NCBI GenBank assembly: GCA_024195265.1
Contig: JAJLRJ010000002.1
Coordinates: 21,536,570 to 21,600,569, forward strand
Source: Dendrophyllia cribrosa
Lineage: Eukaryota > Cnidaria > Anthozoa > Scleractinia > Dendrophylliidae
Direction: 5' to 3'
DNA: 64,000 nt
A model generated the notes under the pieces. That model worked only from the letters and a program-made list of their open reading frames with translations, made no database searches and was not told the origin of the DNA. The position numbers and the translations under genes were made by a program. Of this stretch, positions 20,964 to 31,450 are shown in pieces. How positions within the stretch are numbered: position 1 is the stretch's first letter; every line of letters starts with the position of its first letter.

Positions 20964-23384
20964 ACGCCCACCCTCGAATACGGTGAGCACCCACCCTCAA
21001 GGTCCCAAAATTAAATAAGCGCCCGGACGCCTTTTGCAATAAGTATGGTATAAGAGAATAACCACAAAGGGCATAATTATGGTGAAGAAAACAAAACATA
21101 AACATAGTATATAACATCTGGAAGGCAAAATAGTAATGTTTTTTTTTTTTGTCAATTAGTACTTTATTTGCATACTTAATTATATTCTTTCAAATTTGAA
21201 AAACTGGCGCCCTCTCACTCTCCTTAATACAGATTACAAAATTGCAACAAAGGCAATAGCGAATCGACTAAAGAAGGTGCTTCCTAAGCTCATAAATCAC
21301 GATCAAACAGGTTTTCTCAAAGATAGATCTATTGGCGAAAACATCCGATTGATCGAAGGTTTGATAAGACATACAGAGGAAGAAAAAATTCCAGGTCTTC
21401 TATTATTTTGTCGATTTTGAAAAAGCTTTTGACACCTTAGAATGGTCCTTTGTTCAGCAGGCATTCGAATACTACAAATTTGGCGCTTCTTTGAAAAAAT
21501 GGATTGAACTCTTTTACGTTGAAATTGAAGCAGTGCAGTAAACAATGGCTGGTCATCTGACTTTTTCACTCTGGGAAGAGGTGTTTGACAAGGTTGCCCC
21601 TTATCTCCTTACGTCTTTATTCTTTGTACTGAGATACTGGCTTCAGCAATTCGACGTAATTCGGATATAAAAGACAGCCCAATAGAAGGAGAAGAAACAA
21701 AAATAAGTTTATATGCAGATGACACTACTTTAATCCTTGATGGCACAAAAGCATCATTACAATTCTCACTAATCACGTTGGATGCCTTTCAAACGGTATC
21801 TGGCCTTAAAATGAACAACGAAAAAACCGAAGCCCTCTGGATTGGAGCGCTGAGCGGAGGTGAAAAAGAATTGTTTCCCGAGCGTAATTTTAATTGGGCC
21901 GAAGATCCCATAAAAGCACTAGGCGTGTGGCTCTCTACATAATGCCAAAAATCGCAAGCCCTAAACTTTAAGGGAAAAAAAAACTGAAAAAATCCAAAAC
22001 CTAATCGAAAGCTGGACTTTCCGCTGATTAACTTTTTTTGGGAAAATAACCGTTAAAAGAGCTTTCCTGTCTTCTCAATTAGTTTACATTTTAACGCCTT
22101 TGCCAACAGACCATTGCGCTCTCAAGGAAATCAACCATCTTCTCTTCCATTTCTTATGGGATGGTAAAAAGGACAAAATTAAGCGCTCTGTTATGATAGG
22201 CGACTACAGGAATGGGAGAGCGAAAATAATAGATATTTACACATTCAATGCTTCACTTAAAACTACCTGGATAAAAAAAAATATATAGATGAAAACAATA
22301 ATGGTAAGTGGAAAAATCTATTTAACCTTTCACTTAAGCAGTATGGTGGTCCACTAGTGTTTAAAGGGAATGTCAGCAAAAATGACATAAACAAAATGAA
22401 CATCAAAGATACCTTTTTAAGAGAACTTCTTGAAATATAGGGGGATTTGAATTACTAAACGGCCTCATCTTTGTTAGCGGATTTTCCGAAAAATGGCTCT
22501 GTGGAACAATTCTTTGATACGCATAGCAAATGCACTAGTTTATTTATTTAATATAGGCATTGGGCCGATAAAGGAATTTTTCACCCACACCACATTATGG
22601 AAAACGGATCAAGTGCCAGCACTTTTGTAGAATATTACGGCATTACATCGTCACTAGTAGGTACTCGCCAAGGGATTGCTCCACAACCGCCTGACCATCA
22701 TAAAAACAATAACACTGACTGGAGCGTCAAAGCTTTAAATTGTAAAAATCTTAGCAGCGCTGTTTATAAGGCTCTGATATCCAAAAAAGTGACTGCTCCT
22801 AAAAAAAAAGCCAAACAAAGTGGGAAGTAGATTGTGAAATCGGAAAGCTAGAAACCATTCAATGGCAGCAAATATTTTTGAAACCTTTTATTTTCGGGGG
22901 TAGAAGCGGAATATTGACACTCAAAAAATTCTGTATTCCTCTGCTCTCCTGAGGTAAATATTCCCATTCCCTACTCATTTTTTTGGGATATTCCTTATTC
23001 TTTTTAATTTTCGAAAGTGCCTTACTCGACTTACTGGTCTCGATACTCTCATACTCAGTCCGCAACCAACAAAGTAAATGTTTAACAGAAATTTCTGTTT
23101 CAACTGCAGTCAGTTACAAAATGGTTTTTCAAACATGAAAACGGGTTTAACTGGTGGAGTCCTTCAAATGATTTTCACTATGAGTTTGTAATAGAGTTTA
23201 TTATTGACCGCTCCGTGCAAGCGTTCATGAAGCAGGCGATGACGTGGAGTCGCGTGTGTAGTCCGCGCTCAGGTGTGTAACTGGAAACGGCGGTTGATGC
23301 GGAATGAATGTGATAAAAGATCGGTAAGTGATCCATGATTAGCCACGAGCTCTACTGCCTACCATCCCAACATAAGAGGATCAA

Positions 23385-24648
23385 GAGGAAGCATGAGTCC
23401 ATAGGTAAATAACGAAGCCTTTTCTGTGTACTCTCGTCCGGTCCTGGTACTGTAACACAATGTAACATTCGCGCCCTTACCGACCCTTAGGGCGGTTGTC
23501 GTCCCCTTCAGAAGTTCTCAGCGTCACTGTTTGATCCTCCTTCTATGTTCCGTTCAATTCTGATAAATTCGGTAGATTTCGGTCTGCAGAAGCGCGCATG
23601 AGCACGTATGAGTCTATAGCTAACTAACGAAGCCTCAGTCGTGTTGCCACTCGTCCGGTCCTGGTACTGTAACATTCGCGTTGAGGTCGGTCGTCTTCCT
23701 CTTTAGATGTGGGATCGTTATCACTATCAACGCCACTATCTGATCCTCCTTGTAACTTCCGTTCGATCCGGTCAACTTCGCTCTGCGGAAGTACGTACAG
23801 TCTAATACCAGAGTCATTAGTGCTGACATCGATGTCAACCTTATCAACAATGGGCCTTTATCACGCCCCGCCATTTTGTATTAAAACAAAAGATTTACCC
23901 CCCCAAACCTCGCAGTGAAAAAGTTGAGAACGAGGTTAAGCAGGGGAAAACAAAGCATTTTATTCTCCTGGGAATCAACATGGCCGCCGTGTGATAAAGG
24001 CCCATTGAGTACGGAGAGTTCTTGTTGTCTCTATACGCTTCTTGGAAGACAAAAGTATCTTCTGAATTGCTGTTATCGAGCCAAAGAATATCGGCTGTTT
24101 CTTCTGCAAACTTCAACTCCGTTGACGTCGTACTCTTTACAAGCAGATCTTTCATCACCACAGCTAGAACTGAAAAAGCTGAACTGCTCCCTCTGTCTGG
24201 CATGCTTCACAGCGACGACATCACGAGTGGAAAATAATACTTCGTATTGTAGCTGTGCGGTCAGTGGGCTGTCATTTGCCTCACCTGAAGTTGGCTCACC
24301 AAGGAAAGAGGTGGTTGACACTGTTGATACTGCCTCTCTTCGTTGTAGCCCAAAGGATATAGCATACGGCAGACAACCAGTTTCCTCCTTGCTCTTATCC
24401 CTCACAGTGTGTTGTCGCACACTCTTCCCAAATGTTGTGGAAAACTCACGTAGTTGTTGCTTGTCTTCTAATGTCAACTGCTCCATTTCATTCGTCAAGG
24501 CTGCTACTTCTTTCACAGGTGGAGGTGTGCCGTGGATAACCTTATCGGAATAATAGCTCTTTGGGCCAATGTAATAATAGAAGTGACCCCTGTACATGCG
24601 CTTTTGGAGTTGCCTCACGGCAAGCAGCGCATGTGCGCTGGAATCCAT
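23385..24648 (-). pseudogene. Coding-like fragment carried by the TIR element
   Basis: Reading leftwards from 24648, about 150 codons are open (pieces: RGHFYYYIGPKSYYSDKV, LTLEDKQQLREF, DVVAVKHARQRE). The frame then shifts near 24190 and continues as VMKDLLVKSTTSTEL and ILWLDNSNSEDTFVFQEA, and is interrupted by the 23848-24007 MITE. Beyond the MITE another frame reads VDIDVSTNDSGIRLYVLPQ, SEVDRIERKLQGGSDSGVDS and ends RLRLR with a stop near 23630; acidic/Ser-rich tails like this are typical of real protein ends. A diverged duplicate of the last ~200 bases follows at 23385-23600. I do not recognise the protein: captured host gene or transposon ORF remnant. Confidence 0.5.
23848..24007. mobile_element. 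160-bp MITE nested in the TIR element
   Basis: Ends CAATGGGCCTTTATCAC / GTGATAAAGGCCCATTG are exact inverted copies, and similarity continues about 13 bases inwards (CCGCCATTTT against AACATGGCCGCC). It breaks the coding-like fragment on the minus strand. No clear target duplication. Confidence 0.65.
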
Positions 24649-25751
24649 GTGCCGTGGAATCCACAGTGAAATTTGAGATGGACTCTGAATGATCGGAGCG
24701 AAAACATCGAGACAACAGTATCGTTAGGTCAGCGGATGGTTAGAACCACAGGAGCGCCAACTTTAAGCCGAAGGCTTCGCAGGATCCAGCGCTATTTTTC
24801 TTGACCACTAAAAACGTGCATTTTAGTAAATTTATGTTAGAATATTCCCTATTCTCTGTTTGTCATGCGCTTTATTGAAATATTCCGTATTCAGTATATT
24901 TTTATGGCAAATATTCTATATTCTTCAGTTTTCAACCACGATATTCAATATTCAATATTCCGCTTCTACCCCCGATTTTATTTGTACTCAAAGCTGCAAA
25001 ATTAGGAACTTTCAATTCAAGTTTATTCACCGTAGAATTGCCACTAATACGTTTTTTAGTAAGATTGGAATAAAGGATAATGAAATGTGCTCTTTCTGTC
25101 AAAAAAAATCCGGAAACACTGTTACATCTTTTTTGGGACCGCAGTATAATGCAATCTTTTTGGAAAACCTTGGAAAACTGGCTAATCACTCAAGGTCTAC
25201 TTTCGGACAATGACAAAATAAACAAACTGTTGGACCTGTTGGCTCTATATAGGCTTAAACACTGAAACCTCCGCATCATCCGTCTACTTGATTTATGTAC
25301 TCTTCTTGAACGGTATTTTATACACGCCTGTAGAATGAAGCAAACGTTTCCACAGCTTTTAGGCATGATTCAACAAATTGAACACTATGCTTTGTTAGAA
25401 AAGCACTCTCTTACAAAAACATCCTTCGAAAAAAAGTAGAATGGCTTGCTTGGTTTTATATAAACGGCCTTACTTTACCGACTTTCCCTCATCTTCCTAG
25501 AATGTACACATGTTTAACTACTGTGAATGTTTAATCTGAGTTGTAAGCAAGCTAAGAAGTAAGCCACTATCTCTCCTGTCAGTCCGTGCCCTTTTCCCTA
25601 TGTTTTTTTATTGTCTTTTTTTATTTTTTTCTTACAACCGTTACTAATTTTAGGATATTGTAATTAGTGTTAAGTATTGTACGTATTGTAAGTTATGTCA
25701 TTAATCGTTTTGTAAGTAGTGTTTTTGTGTTACAATTAAAATAGTAATGTT

Positions 25752-26779
25752 GACTAGAAAAAACTTTTTCAGGCAGATGAGGGACATACAACCCAGTACA
25801 GAAAAGCAGTGTACAGGATAATATATGAAATACAGTTCAGTGTTGCATTGAGGGTGTCTGTATTGTTGTCAGGATACCAAAACTGTGATTTTGTTTAACC
25901 TGTAAATAAGAGAGCCAGGTACATTTCAAAACCAGAAAACAAAAGGGCAAGGGCAGGGGCATAGGGTGAAGATAATCAAAACAAAAAATATATATTTGAG
26001 GCAGAGAAAAAATAGCAATGTTGACATGGTTTTGTTTTTTAAAAACTTTTTTCAGGCAGATGAGAGACATACAACCCACTACATCAAAGCAGTGTTCAAG
26101 GATTAAGCTTATAAATTATTCAAAATGTCCAATATGTAGCATGAAAATGCGAATTAAGATAACAGTAGAAGCTACAAACCTCGGTCAGCTCAGGCGAAGA
26201 GTGGACCACAGGACACCCAAGCGTAATGTTTGCATATTAATGATATTTGAAAATATAAGACATTGTATGGAATTTCGAATTGAACGTTTTAAGCAATATA
26301 TAAATCAAAATTGCTGAATAAAATCGTTGAATTTACATTTATTGGTGTTGTGTTCTATCTTTATCTTTATCTTCTATCTTTATCTTTTTCTTTGTTACAA
26401 CTTAGATATTTTTCGTGTAATCTTATATTAGCCAATCTGATGTACTTGTTGTTATCTATATTCAAATTTAAGAGCCGTTGTATATTATTTTCACTCCTAC
26501 GCTGGCCCTGTAGAAGACTAGTTCTACTAGTCGAAATATTGGCCATTAAACCTGCCATTATTTCCGTTGTACTAGCCTTGCATTTTAAACGTTTATCTAC
26601 ACTTCGGGTGACGTCTAGTACTCGCATCCCTTCATAAAGGAGATCCGGAAAGAAAGTTACCACTATTTATCGTAGTGTCGAGTGGTCCTCTGCATTTAAA
26701 CGTTTTATACAGTATTTCTACGCTGTTAAGAGAAAATGTTTAGTACAGGTTTGTAAACACTTATAACCAATGAACAAAT
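25752..26779. other. Intergenic with a short duplication and microsatellite
   Basis: CTTTTTTCAGGCAGATGAG...ACATACAACCC occurs at about 25765-25835 and again at 26045-26110 (acceptor-like T tract plus CAG in both). The second copy leads into a 90-codon frame ending at 26317 with a C..C pair, not recognised. A (TTTATC)n microsatellite lies at 26356-26392. At 26507-26540 a CTGTAGAA + GACTAG/CTAGTC hairpin + GAAATATTGG repeats the motif seen near 12720. Confidence 0.4.
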
Positions 26780-27302
26780 TTAGGTGGCTACGACATCAAA
26801 ATTTGTTACCATGGCAATGTAAAAAAAGGCCAAAAATACCCCATTTTCAACCTTTTGAAGCTAATAACTTCAAAACTGCTCGGTGAATTTTTTTTTGATT
26901 TTTATATATTTTCGTCTGATAAACATAACAATGTGCCAATTTTGAAAAAAATCTGTACATAGGATTCAGAGAGATTTCATTTTTACATAAATTTAAGGTA
27001 GCTCTGAACTTTATGTACAGAATTGTTAAAATGTTTCTCTTGCCAATTAAACAAAAATATATCAAAAACAAAAACTTTCACCGTGTAAGTTGTTAGCCTC
27101 AAATGGTCCAAATTAATAGCAGACTTTTACCTCTTTTTGCGTTGCCATGGCAACGAATGATGACGTCGTTTGGATACCACTTTGTTGACTGATAAAAGAT
27201 TTACTGGTTTCAAGTAAAAGATTTTTAGCCACACCTGTCCATCGGGCTAGCTGTAATGGAATGCAAAAGACGAAAGGGCTGAACAATATGGAGCCACCTT
27301 AA
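26780..27302. repeat. Dispersed repeat with AGGTGGCTNC ends
   Basis: It begins near TTTAGGTGGCTACGACATC and ends near GGAGCCACCTTAAC in inverted orientation. The interior has GTTACCATGGCAA and a GTTGCCATGGCAAC near 27143. I recall similar sequence as an abundant coral repeat; no coding. Confidence 0.45.
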
Positions 27303-27310
27303 CAGATACT

Positions 27311-27385
27311 TAGTCCATCTATCTTACCTTGTATAATATAACTGAAAGTCAGTTATAAATTATACAAGGTAAGAAAGATGGACTA
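27311..27385. repeat. 75-bp hairpin (TAGTCCATCTATCTTACCTT)
   Basis: The left arm TAGTCCATCTATCTTACCTT and right arm AAGGTAAGAAAGATGGACTA pair with one or two mismatches. The pairing continues through GTATAATATAACTGA. It may be a small palindromic MITE or a transcribed hairpin; no target duplication seen. Confidence 0.6.
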
Positions 27386-28044
27386 AAAATCGCTCAAATA
27401 GTACTAAAGTGATGACATCACAAAAACTAAATTTGTAAAATTATGAGATTTGATTAGATGTCGGAAAGGGTATGACGAAAAATGCCCCTTTGCCAAAAAT
27501 CAGCATCTTATTGCAATTTGGGGGTGAGACATTGGCACTGTTATAAATGCTTTGATGACTCCATACAAATCGTTCTAATTTTTGCCTTGGTTCAATGAAT
27601 CACCCCTCGCGCTCCCCTCGGCCGCGCTTCCATCGTTTGAGAGACGACTGGGGACGAGTCACAAAATGAATGTTTTTCCAATTTTGTATGACGCCAGCAA
27701 AGAAAATTAAGCTCCGCTCCAGTCTCTTTAAGCTCGATTACCAGCCGCTGTTCGGGAACGGTGGAAATGGAGCCTACAGTCTCTTGAGATTTTCACTTCT
27801 GTAGTATTTGTTCAGGACAGTCAAACATCGCTACATAATTTGGCTGCCCGCAGCCACTAAGGCACACGTTAAAATCTTTAATGAATATTCAAAGCTTAAA
27901 TACTGACTGCATATGAGAATTTACAACATGGATGTCATGAATATGCTACTATATAACAACTACCTCCCCCTCTCTCATAGAGGTATTACATTTCTGTCAT
28001 TCTGTCTGCTGCCACCGGGCTCCCCCAGAAAAACGGTGAAGGGC
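27386..28044. other. Intergenic, nothing recognised
   Basis: No coding frame above background and no clear repeat ends. Confidence 0.3.
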
Positions 28045-28085
28045 CAACCTTGTTCCCAGGGCTTTTCCCACAGGGAACGAGGTTG
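28045..28085. mobile_element. Shortened relative of the 59-bp palindrome
   Basis: It starts CAACCTTGTTCCCAGGGCTT and ends CAGGGAACGAGGTTG. This matches the ends of the element at 11973-12031 but lacks part of one arm. Imperfect repeats TGAAGGGC / TGAAGGC on either side may be the eroded target duplication. Confidence 0.6.
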
Positions 28086-29260
28086 AATGAAGGCAAGTGG
28101 AGTGAAGTTGAGCTCAAGCTGCCAGATTTGCCTGTGAATATTTGAGCAAATTTGACTGAAAAAAAAAAAACATATGCACTCTTACTTTTCAAGTGGCTGA
28201 GGAAAATTGAGGGAGGCTTGCATCAAGAGAGAAGTGAGTCCTGGTGTTGGCCAGTGACTGGGTGGGTAGCATGCCTCATTGCTGGCAAACTGGCAACTAA
28301 TAGCCCTTAACTGTGGGTATGTTTTTGTAAACTTGCTCAGTTATAGTTTATTCATTGACACTTTTCCAGAACACATCAATAATTTTTCAGTCAGCAAATG
28401 TTTATTAATTGATGAGCTCTCGAGATTGACTAATACAAAAAGTGTATGATTTACATGTGCAAGCTGATTAAGTCACCGGGAGAAGAAGGATCAACACCTG
28501 GCTGTGAACTGACTAACACGTGTAGGGCTTAAGTAACAATTGATAACATAAAAAAATAGTATAGTAGAACCATTATTCTTAGAACGAACAACATAAATAT
28601 TAATATCTTTTAAACATTTAATTACATGGCACATAAATATATGTATACATAAACAGACACTTTCAGGGAATACTTAGTGTTTGCATATATAAGACAGATA
28701 ATTCTCTTTAAAAAAAATATACATAATTGAACAAAATTTTGGGACCTTGCGTTAACATACTGTCCACTTAAAAGATGTCCATTCAAGGAGGTTACATATC
28801 AGAGACAGGGTGACATCTGCCCAAGGGGGTACTCAGGTATACTTGTGACAAGGAGATGTCCACCCAGGTGGGAAATTAGGTATATTAGTGATGGGGAAAT
28901 GTCCGCCTAGGGGGTAAGTGTATACAGTGTATTAGTGACAGAAAGCTGGTCCCTTTAGGATAAACTAAACCCAAATAAGACCCTTTTATTCTCTGCAAAC
29001 CCTTATTTCAAAGTTCTCTAATTTTAAACCCCAAAAAAGCCTTCACGCCTTCCGGTCACTAGTATACCCATGTGGGCAAACCCCCTAGGGATGTCCGCTA
29101 AATACAGTTTCTGTTTGACTGTATTTTAGTGTTTTTTTTTGCAGTAATTTGCTTAAAAAATTGTAAGAGCTGTCATGATAAAATCTTCACTCTCATTTTA
29201 ATTCACAAATACATTCTTCTCTACATTAACGTTATTCCTTAGAATTTCTTAAACATTATA
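28086..29260. other. Intergenic with degenerate GATGTCC tandem repeats
   Basis: Between 28770 and 28950, three or four units of about 55-60 bases share GAGATGTCCACC, AGGGGGTA, and GTATANTAGTGACA. The remainder is AT-rich with no gene seen. Confidence 0.45.
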
Positions 29261-29534
29261 GAATAAAAATTAGCGATAATCAAAACATGATGTTTTCGAC
29301 AACAGCATGTCGTCATTATCAAATGATAATTATGTACAAGATTATGTACATTTATTTTTGTTTTCTTTTTGTTTCTGTTTCCATGCACACCTAAGTTTAT
29401 TCTATTTGTGTTTTTACACATTTATCTCTATATATATAAATCGCCACCTATCTTGTTTATATAATTATCATTTGCTATGATGGCATGCAGTCATCGAAAT
29501 GTCATGTTTGCCATGACATCGCTAATTTTTATTC
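29261..29534. mobile_element. TIR element / MITE (family G)
   Basis: Ends GAATAAAAATTAGCGAT / ATCGCTAATTTTTATTC are exact inverted copies. The arms continue with mismatches through AACATGATGTTTTCGA and ATGATAATTAT to an AT-rich centre. Short open frames at 29239-29421 and 29491-29706 are products of this structure. Confidence 0.65.
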
Positions 29535-29847
29535 TGAAATCCTTGTAGAACAGCTTGAGATAAATAAATTGTACGTTAAACAACAAGACATTGGTTACAA
29601 TCCATAGAATCTCATGCGCAATAATCCATCTCATATGCTTGAGTGAGGAGTGCAGTAATATTACATAAAAATAGAAGATTAACCAAAAAAAAGATACAGA
29701 TGACAAAATGCCCGTTTTTGCGACAGAAATTATCAGTCAAAATAATAGACGTACCATAACGGTTCAGGTTGGTCCATAACCTACTTTAGATGTAAAAAGA
29801 TGGGGGAAGGTGAAACAGCCCCCTCCCAGGTTCCACCCGCAGTCCTA

Positions 29848-30735
29848 TCAGAGCATTGTTGTAATGCCCTTTACTGGCCGTTTCTGCTTCTTTTCTCTCC
29901 ACACCACAATGGCAACACGGACAACAAATAGGGTACAAGCAACAGCCAGCAAGATCACCGAGATGATGGAATTTCTCTTCGCCGGATCCCAGTTCTTGTT
30001 GATGCTTGCTGAGAGGGCCCATATTACCACAGGGTAGATGCTAAGCGTGTACCTCACATATTTGTCCAAGATGATGTTTTCCAACGCAAACCACGCGACA
30101 ACTTCCAACGCGAGGATCACGAGCGAAATCGTGGAGGCAACATCTTGATCGACGTTGTGAAAGTAAGTAATCGCCATCGCTAAGTTGAGGAGGGAAGCGA
30201 TTGTGCACCATGTTGCGTACAGCGCGATGCCGTTGTTGACAAGGATTTGAGTGGCAATGCCGTCCCGTTTGGGAATTCCTTTTGTGCCCAAGTTGACAGT
30301 CATGTACGATTTAGTCAAGGTGGCGTAGAGGAAGAAGGAAATGGCGAAAAGCAGAAAGGAACTGACTTGAATCCACTCATGACTCCATACGATTATCCAC
30401 GAAGCGTTCACGACGCTCGCGAGAATGTAGATCATAAGAAGAACTGGAGAAATGACGTCCGGGCAGTCCTTTCTGCAGAGAAGAGTCAACGAGTAGATAA
30501 TCCAAGCTCCTTGCCAAATGTAGATGAGACCCCAGATGGAAAACGCCCACCCTGCTGGTGTGATTTCAATATAAAACTTGTCGGACACTTCGCCTGTCGT
30601 TGCATTTCCAAACAGATGGCGGAAAGGACCGTCGTTAGGATCCCTGGCAGCATAGTTGATGACTAACACTAGGACAAACACAATCAGATTGATTGTGGTG
30701 GCTGCTATCTTGATTGCTTGATTTCCCTTCGCCAT
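29848..30735 (-). CDS. TspO/MBR-like multi-pass membrane protein
   Basis: A 295-residue single-exon protein, read from ATG 30735-30733 to TGA 29850-29848. The open frame extends 12 bases upstream only through a GTG, and a TTGTAG acceptor-like site lies just before it, so a spliced 5' UTR is possible. Seven to eight hydrophobic segments are visible: roughly 11-29, 62-86, 96-115, 123-141, 165-190, 201-220, 230-246 and 256-278. The segment ITPAGWAFSIWGLIYIW (58-74) matches the P-x-W-x-F-x-x-W-x-x-x-Y signature of the TspO/tryptophan-rich sensory protein family. TspO proteins are about 160 residues with five helices, so this is a clearly longer relative. A basic C-terminal tail (EKKQKRPVKG) is probably cytosolic. 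The N44ATT sequon may be glycosylated in the first loop. Ligand and membrane location are unknown. Confidence 0.82.
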   Translation of the reverse strand: MAKGNQAIKIAATTINLIVFVLVLVINYAARDPNDGPFRHLFGNATTGEVSDKFYIEITPAGWAFSIWGLIYIWQGAWIIYSLTLLCRKDCPDVISPVLLMIYILASVVNASWIIVWSHEWIQVSSFLLFAISFFLYATLTKSYMTVNLGTKGIPKRDGIATQILVNNGIALYATWCTIASLLNLAMAITYFHNVDQDVASTISLVILALEVVAWFALENIILDKYVRYTLSIYPVVIWALSASINKNWDPAKRNSIISVILLAVACTLFVVRVAIVVWREKKQKRPVKGITTML

Positions 30736-30747
30736 GCCGTCGCGCAC

Positions 30748-31292
30748 TTCGTTGTCTACAAGTACAGTAACGATTCAGTTTAGAAGCATTGAGCATTTAA
30801 GATCACACGTTCGAGCAGCCTGTTTTTATGTAGCAGTGTTACGTAACTTGCTGCGAAATACCAACAAACCAGTGGATAGTTCTTTTCGCGCGCTCTGATT
30901 GGCTACTCAAACTTGCTATTCACATTCGAAAATTTACCTCCATGATCCCACATTGTTCTGTATGCATTTCGCGTGAGAATTTTTTCCCAATTTGTCAGAA
31001 ACAAACTAACTATTTTGGCCTGCTATCCACTGATGTGGTTATACTAAAAAAATTATTCGCCTCATACCTCGCCTTCCAGCACTATCACTGTCACGCGTCA
31101 TGAGCTGAAAATGCATTTCAAGTCACGTTTTCGATCCACGTTCCACGTCTCCTGACTTGAATCCTTGCAAATGCCATGTTTGATTGCTTTGTTTAAGTTT
31201 GAGTGTTCTGTTTGAGTGCTCATGATCGCGCGCGTGAGAAGGAGCAGCACATGTTGACTGCACGTGATCTCGGCTGTGACGAAATCGGAATT
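30748..31292. other. Upstream region of the TspO-like gene
   Basis: Presumed promoter/5' UTR region of the minus-strand gene. No TATA box or other site could be assigned with confidence. Confidence 0.3.
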
Positions 31293-31450
31293 GATTCGTT
31301 ATCCGCTCCATTGGTTGGATCCACAAATCCGTTAAAATTTTTCTCTGAATCCGAAATCTGGACAAAATTATTTTCAAAATCCACCGACGAAAACGGAATA
31401 GATTCGTAATCCGCTCCATTGGTAGGATCCACAAATCCGTTAAAATTTTT
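31293..31450. repeat. 50-bp direct repeat, 108-base period
   Basis: GATTCGTWATCCGCTCCATT... through ...CCGTTAAAATTTTT occurs at 31293-31342 and 31401-31450 with two differences. The spacing is a multiple of three, and a minus-strand frame (31220-31528) reads the repeat as NFNGFVDPTNGAD twice. No other sign of coding. Confidence 0.6.

Larger units (their letters stand above)
22894..24975. mobile_element. 2.08-kb TIR element with 8-bp target duplication, inside the LINE
   Basis: The first 20 bases TCGGGGGTAGAAGCGGAATA recur exactly inverted at the right end (23 bases identical in all). The flanks carry the 8-base direct repeat TTTTATTT (22886-22893 and 24976-24983), the duplication size of hAT, P and a few other superfamilies. 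Inside both ends are subterminal repeats of the AATATTCCNTATTC type, a common hAT feature. No transposase was recognised, so it is probably non-autonomous. The interior holds a minus-strand coding-like fragment and a nested MITE. Confidence 0.8.
21127..25751 (+). mobile_element. LINE (L1/Tx1-like) bounded by a 14-bp target duplication
   Basis: AAAATAGTAATGTT occurs at 21127-21140 and again at 25738-25751, bounding the insertion. A plus-strand, 5'-truncated ORF2 begins at about 21186 with the reverse transcriptase motif LKNWRPLTLLN, then ANRLKKVLPKL, DQTGFLKDRSIGENIRLI and (after a frameshift) FVDFEKAFDTLEW. Downstream, frame-broken pieces give LLFHFLWDGK, then C-terminal CSFC...ETLLHLFWD and a stop near 25535. 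Frameshifts and stops make it dead. It is split by the 22894-24975 insertion: coding resumes on the far side. A T run directly inside the left boundary is odd for a plus-strand LINE and could record a 5' inversion. Confidence 0.8.

Noticed and set aside
20511..20990. Frames on both strands around the 20.8-kb palindrome
   Set aside because: The two frames encode the same peptide because the DNA is palindromic; this reflects the repeat and not a gene.
30247..30666. 139-codon plus-strand frame
   Set aside because: Antisense shadow of the TspO-like gene; no independent features.
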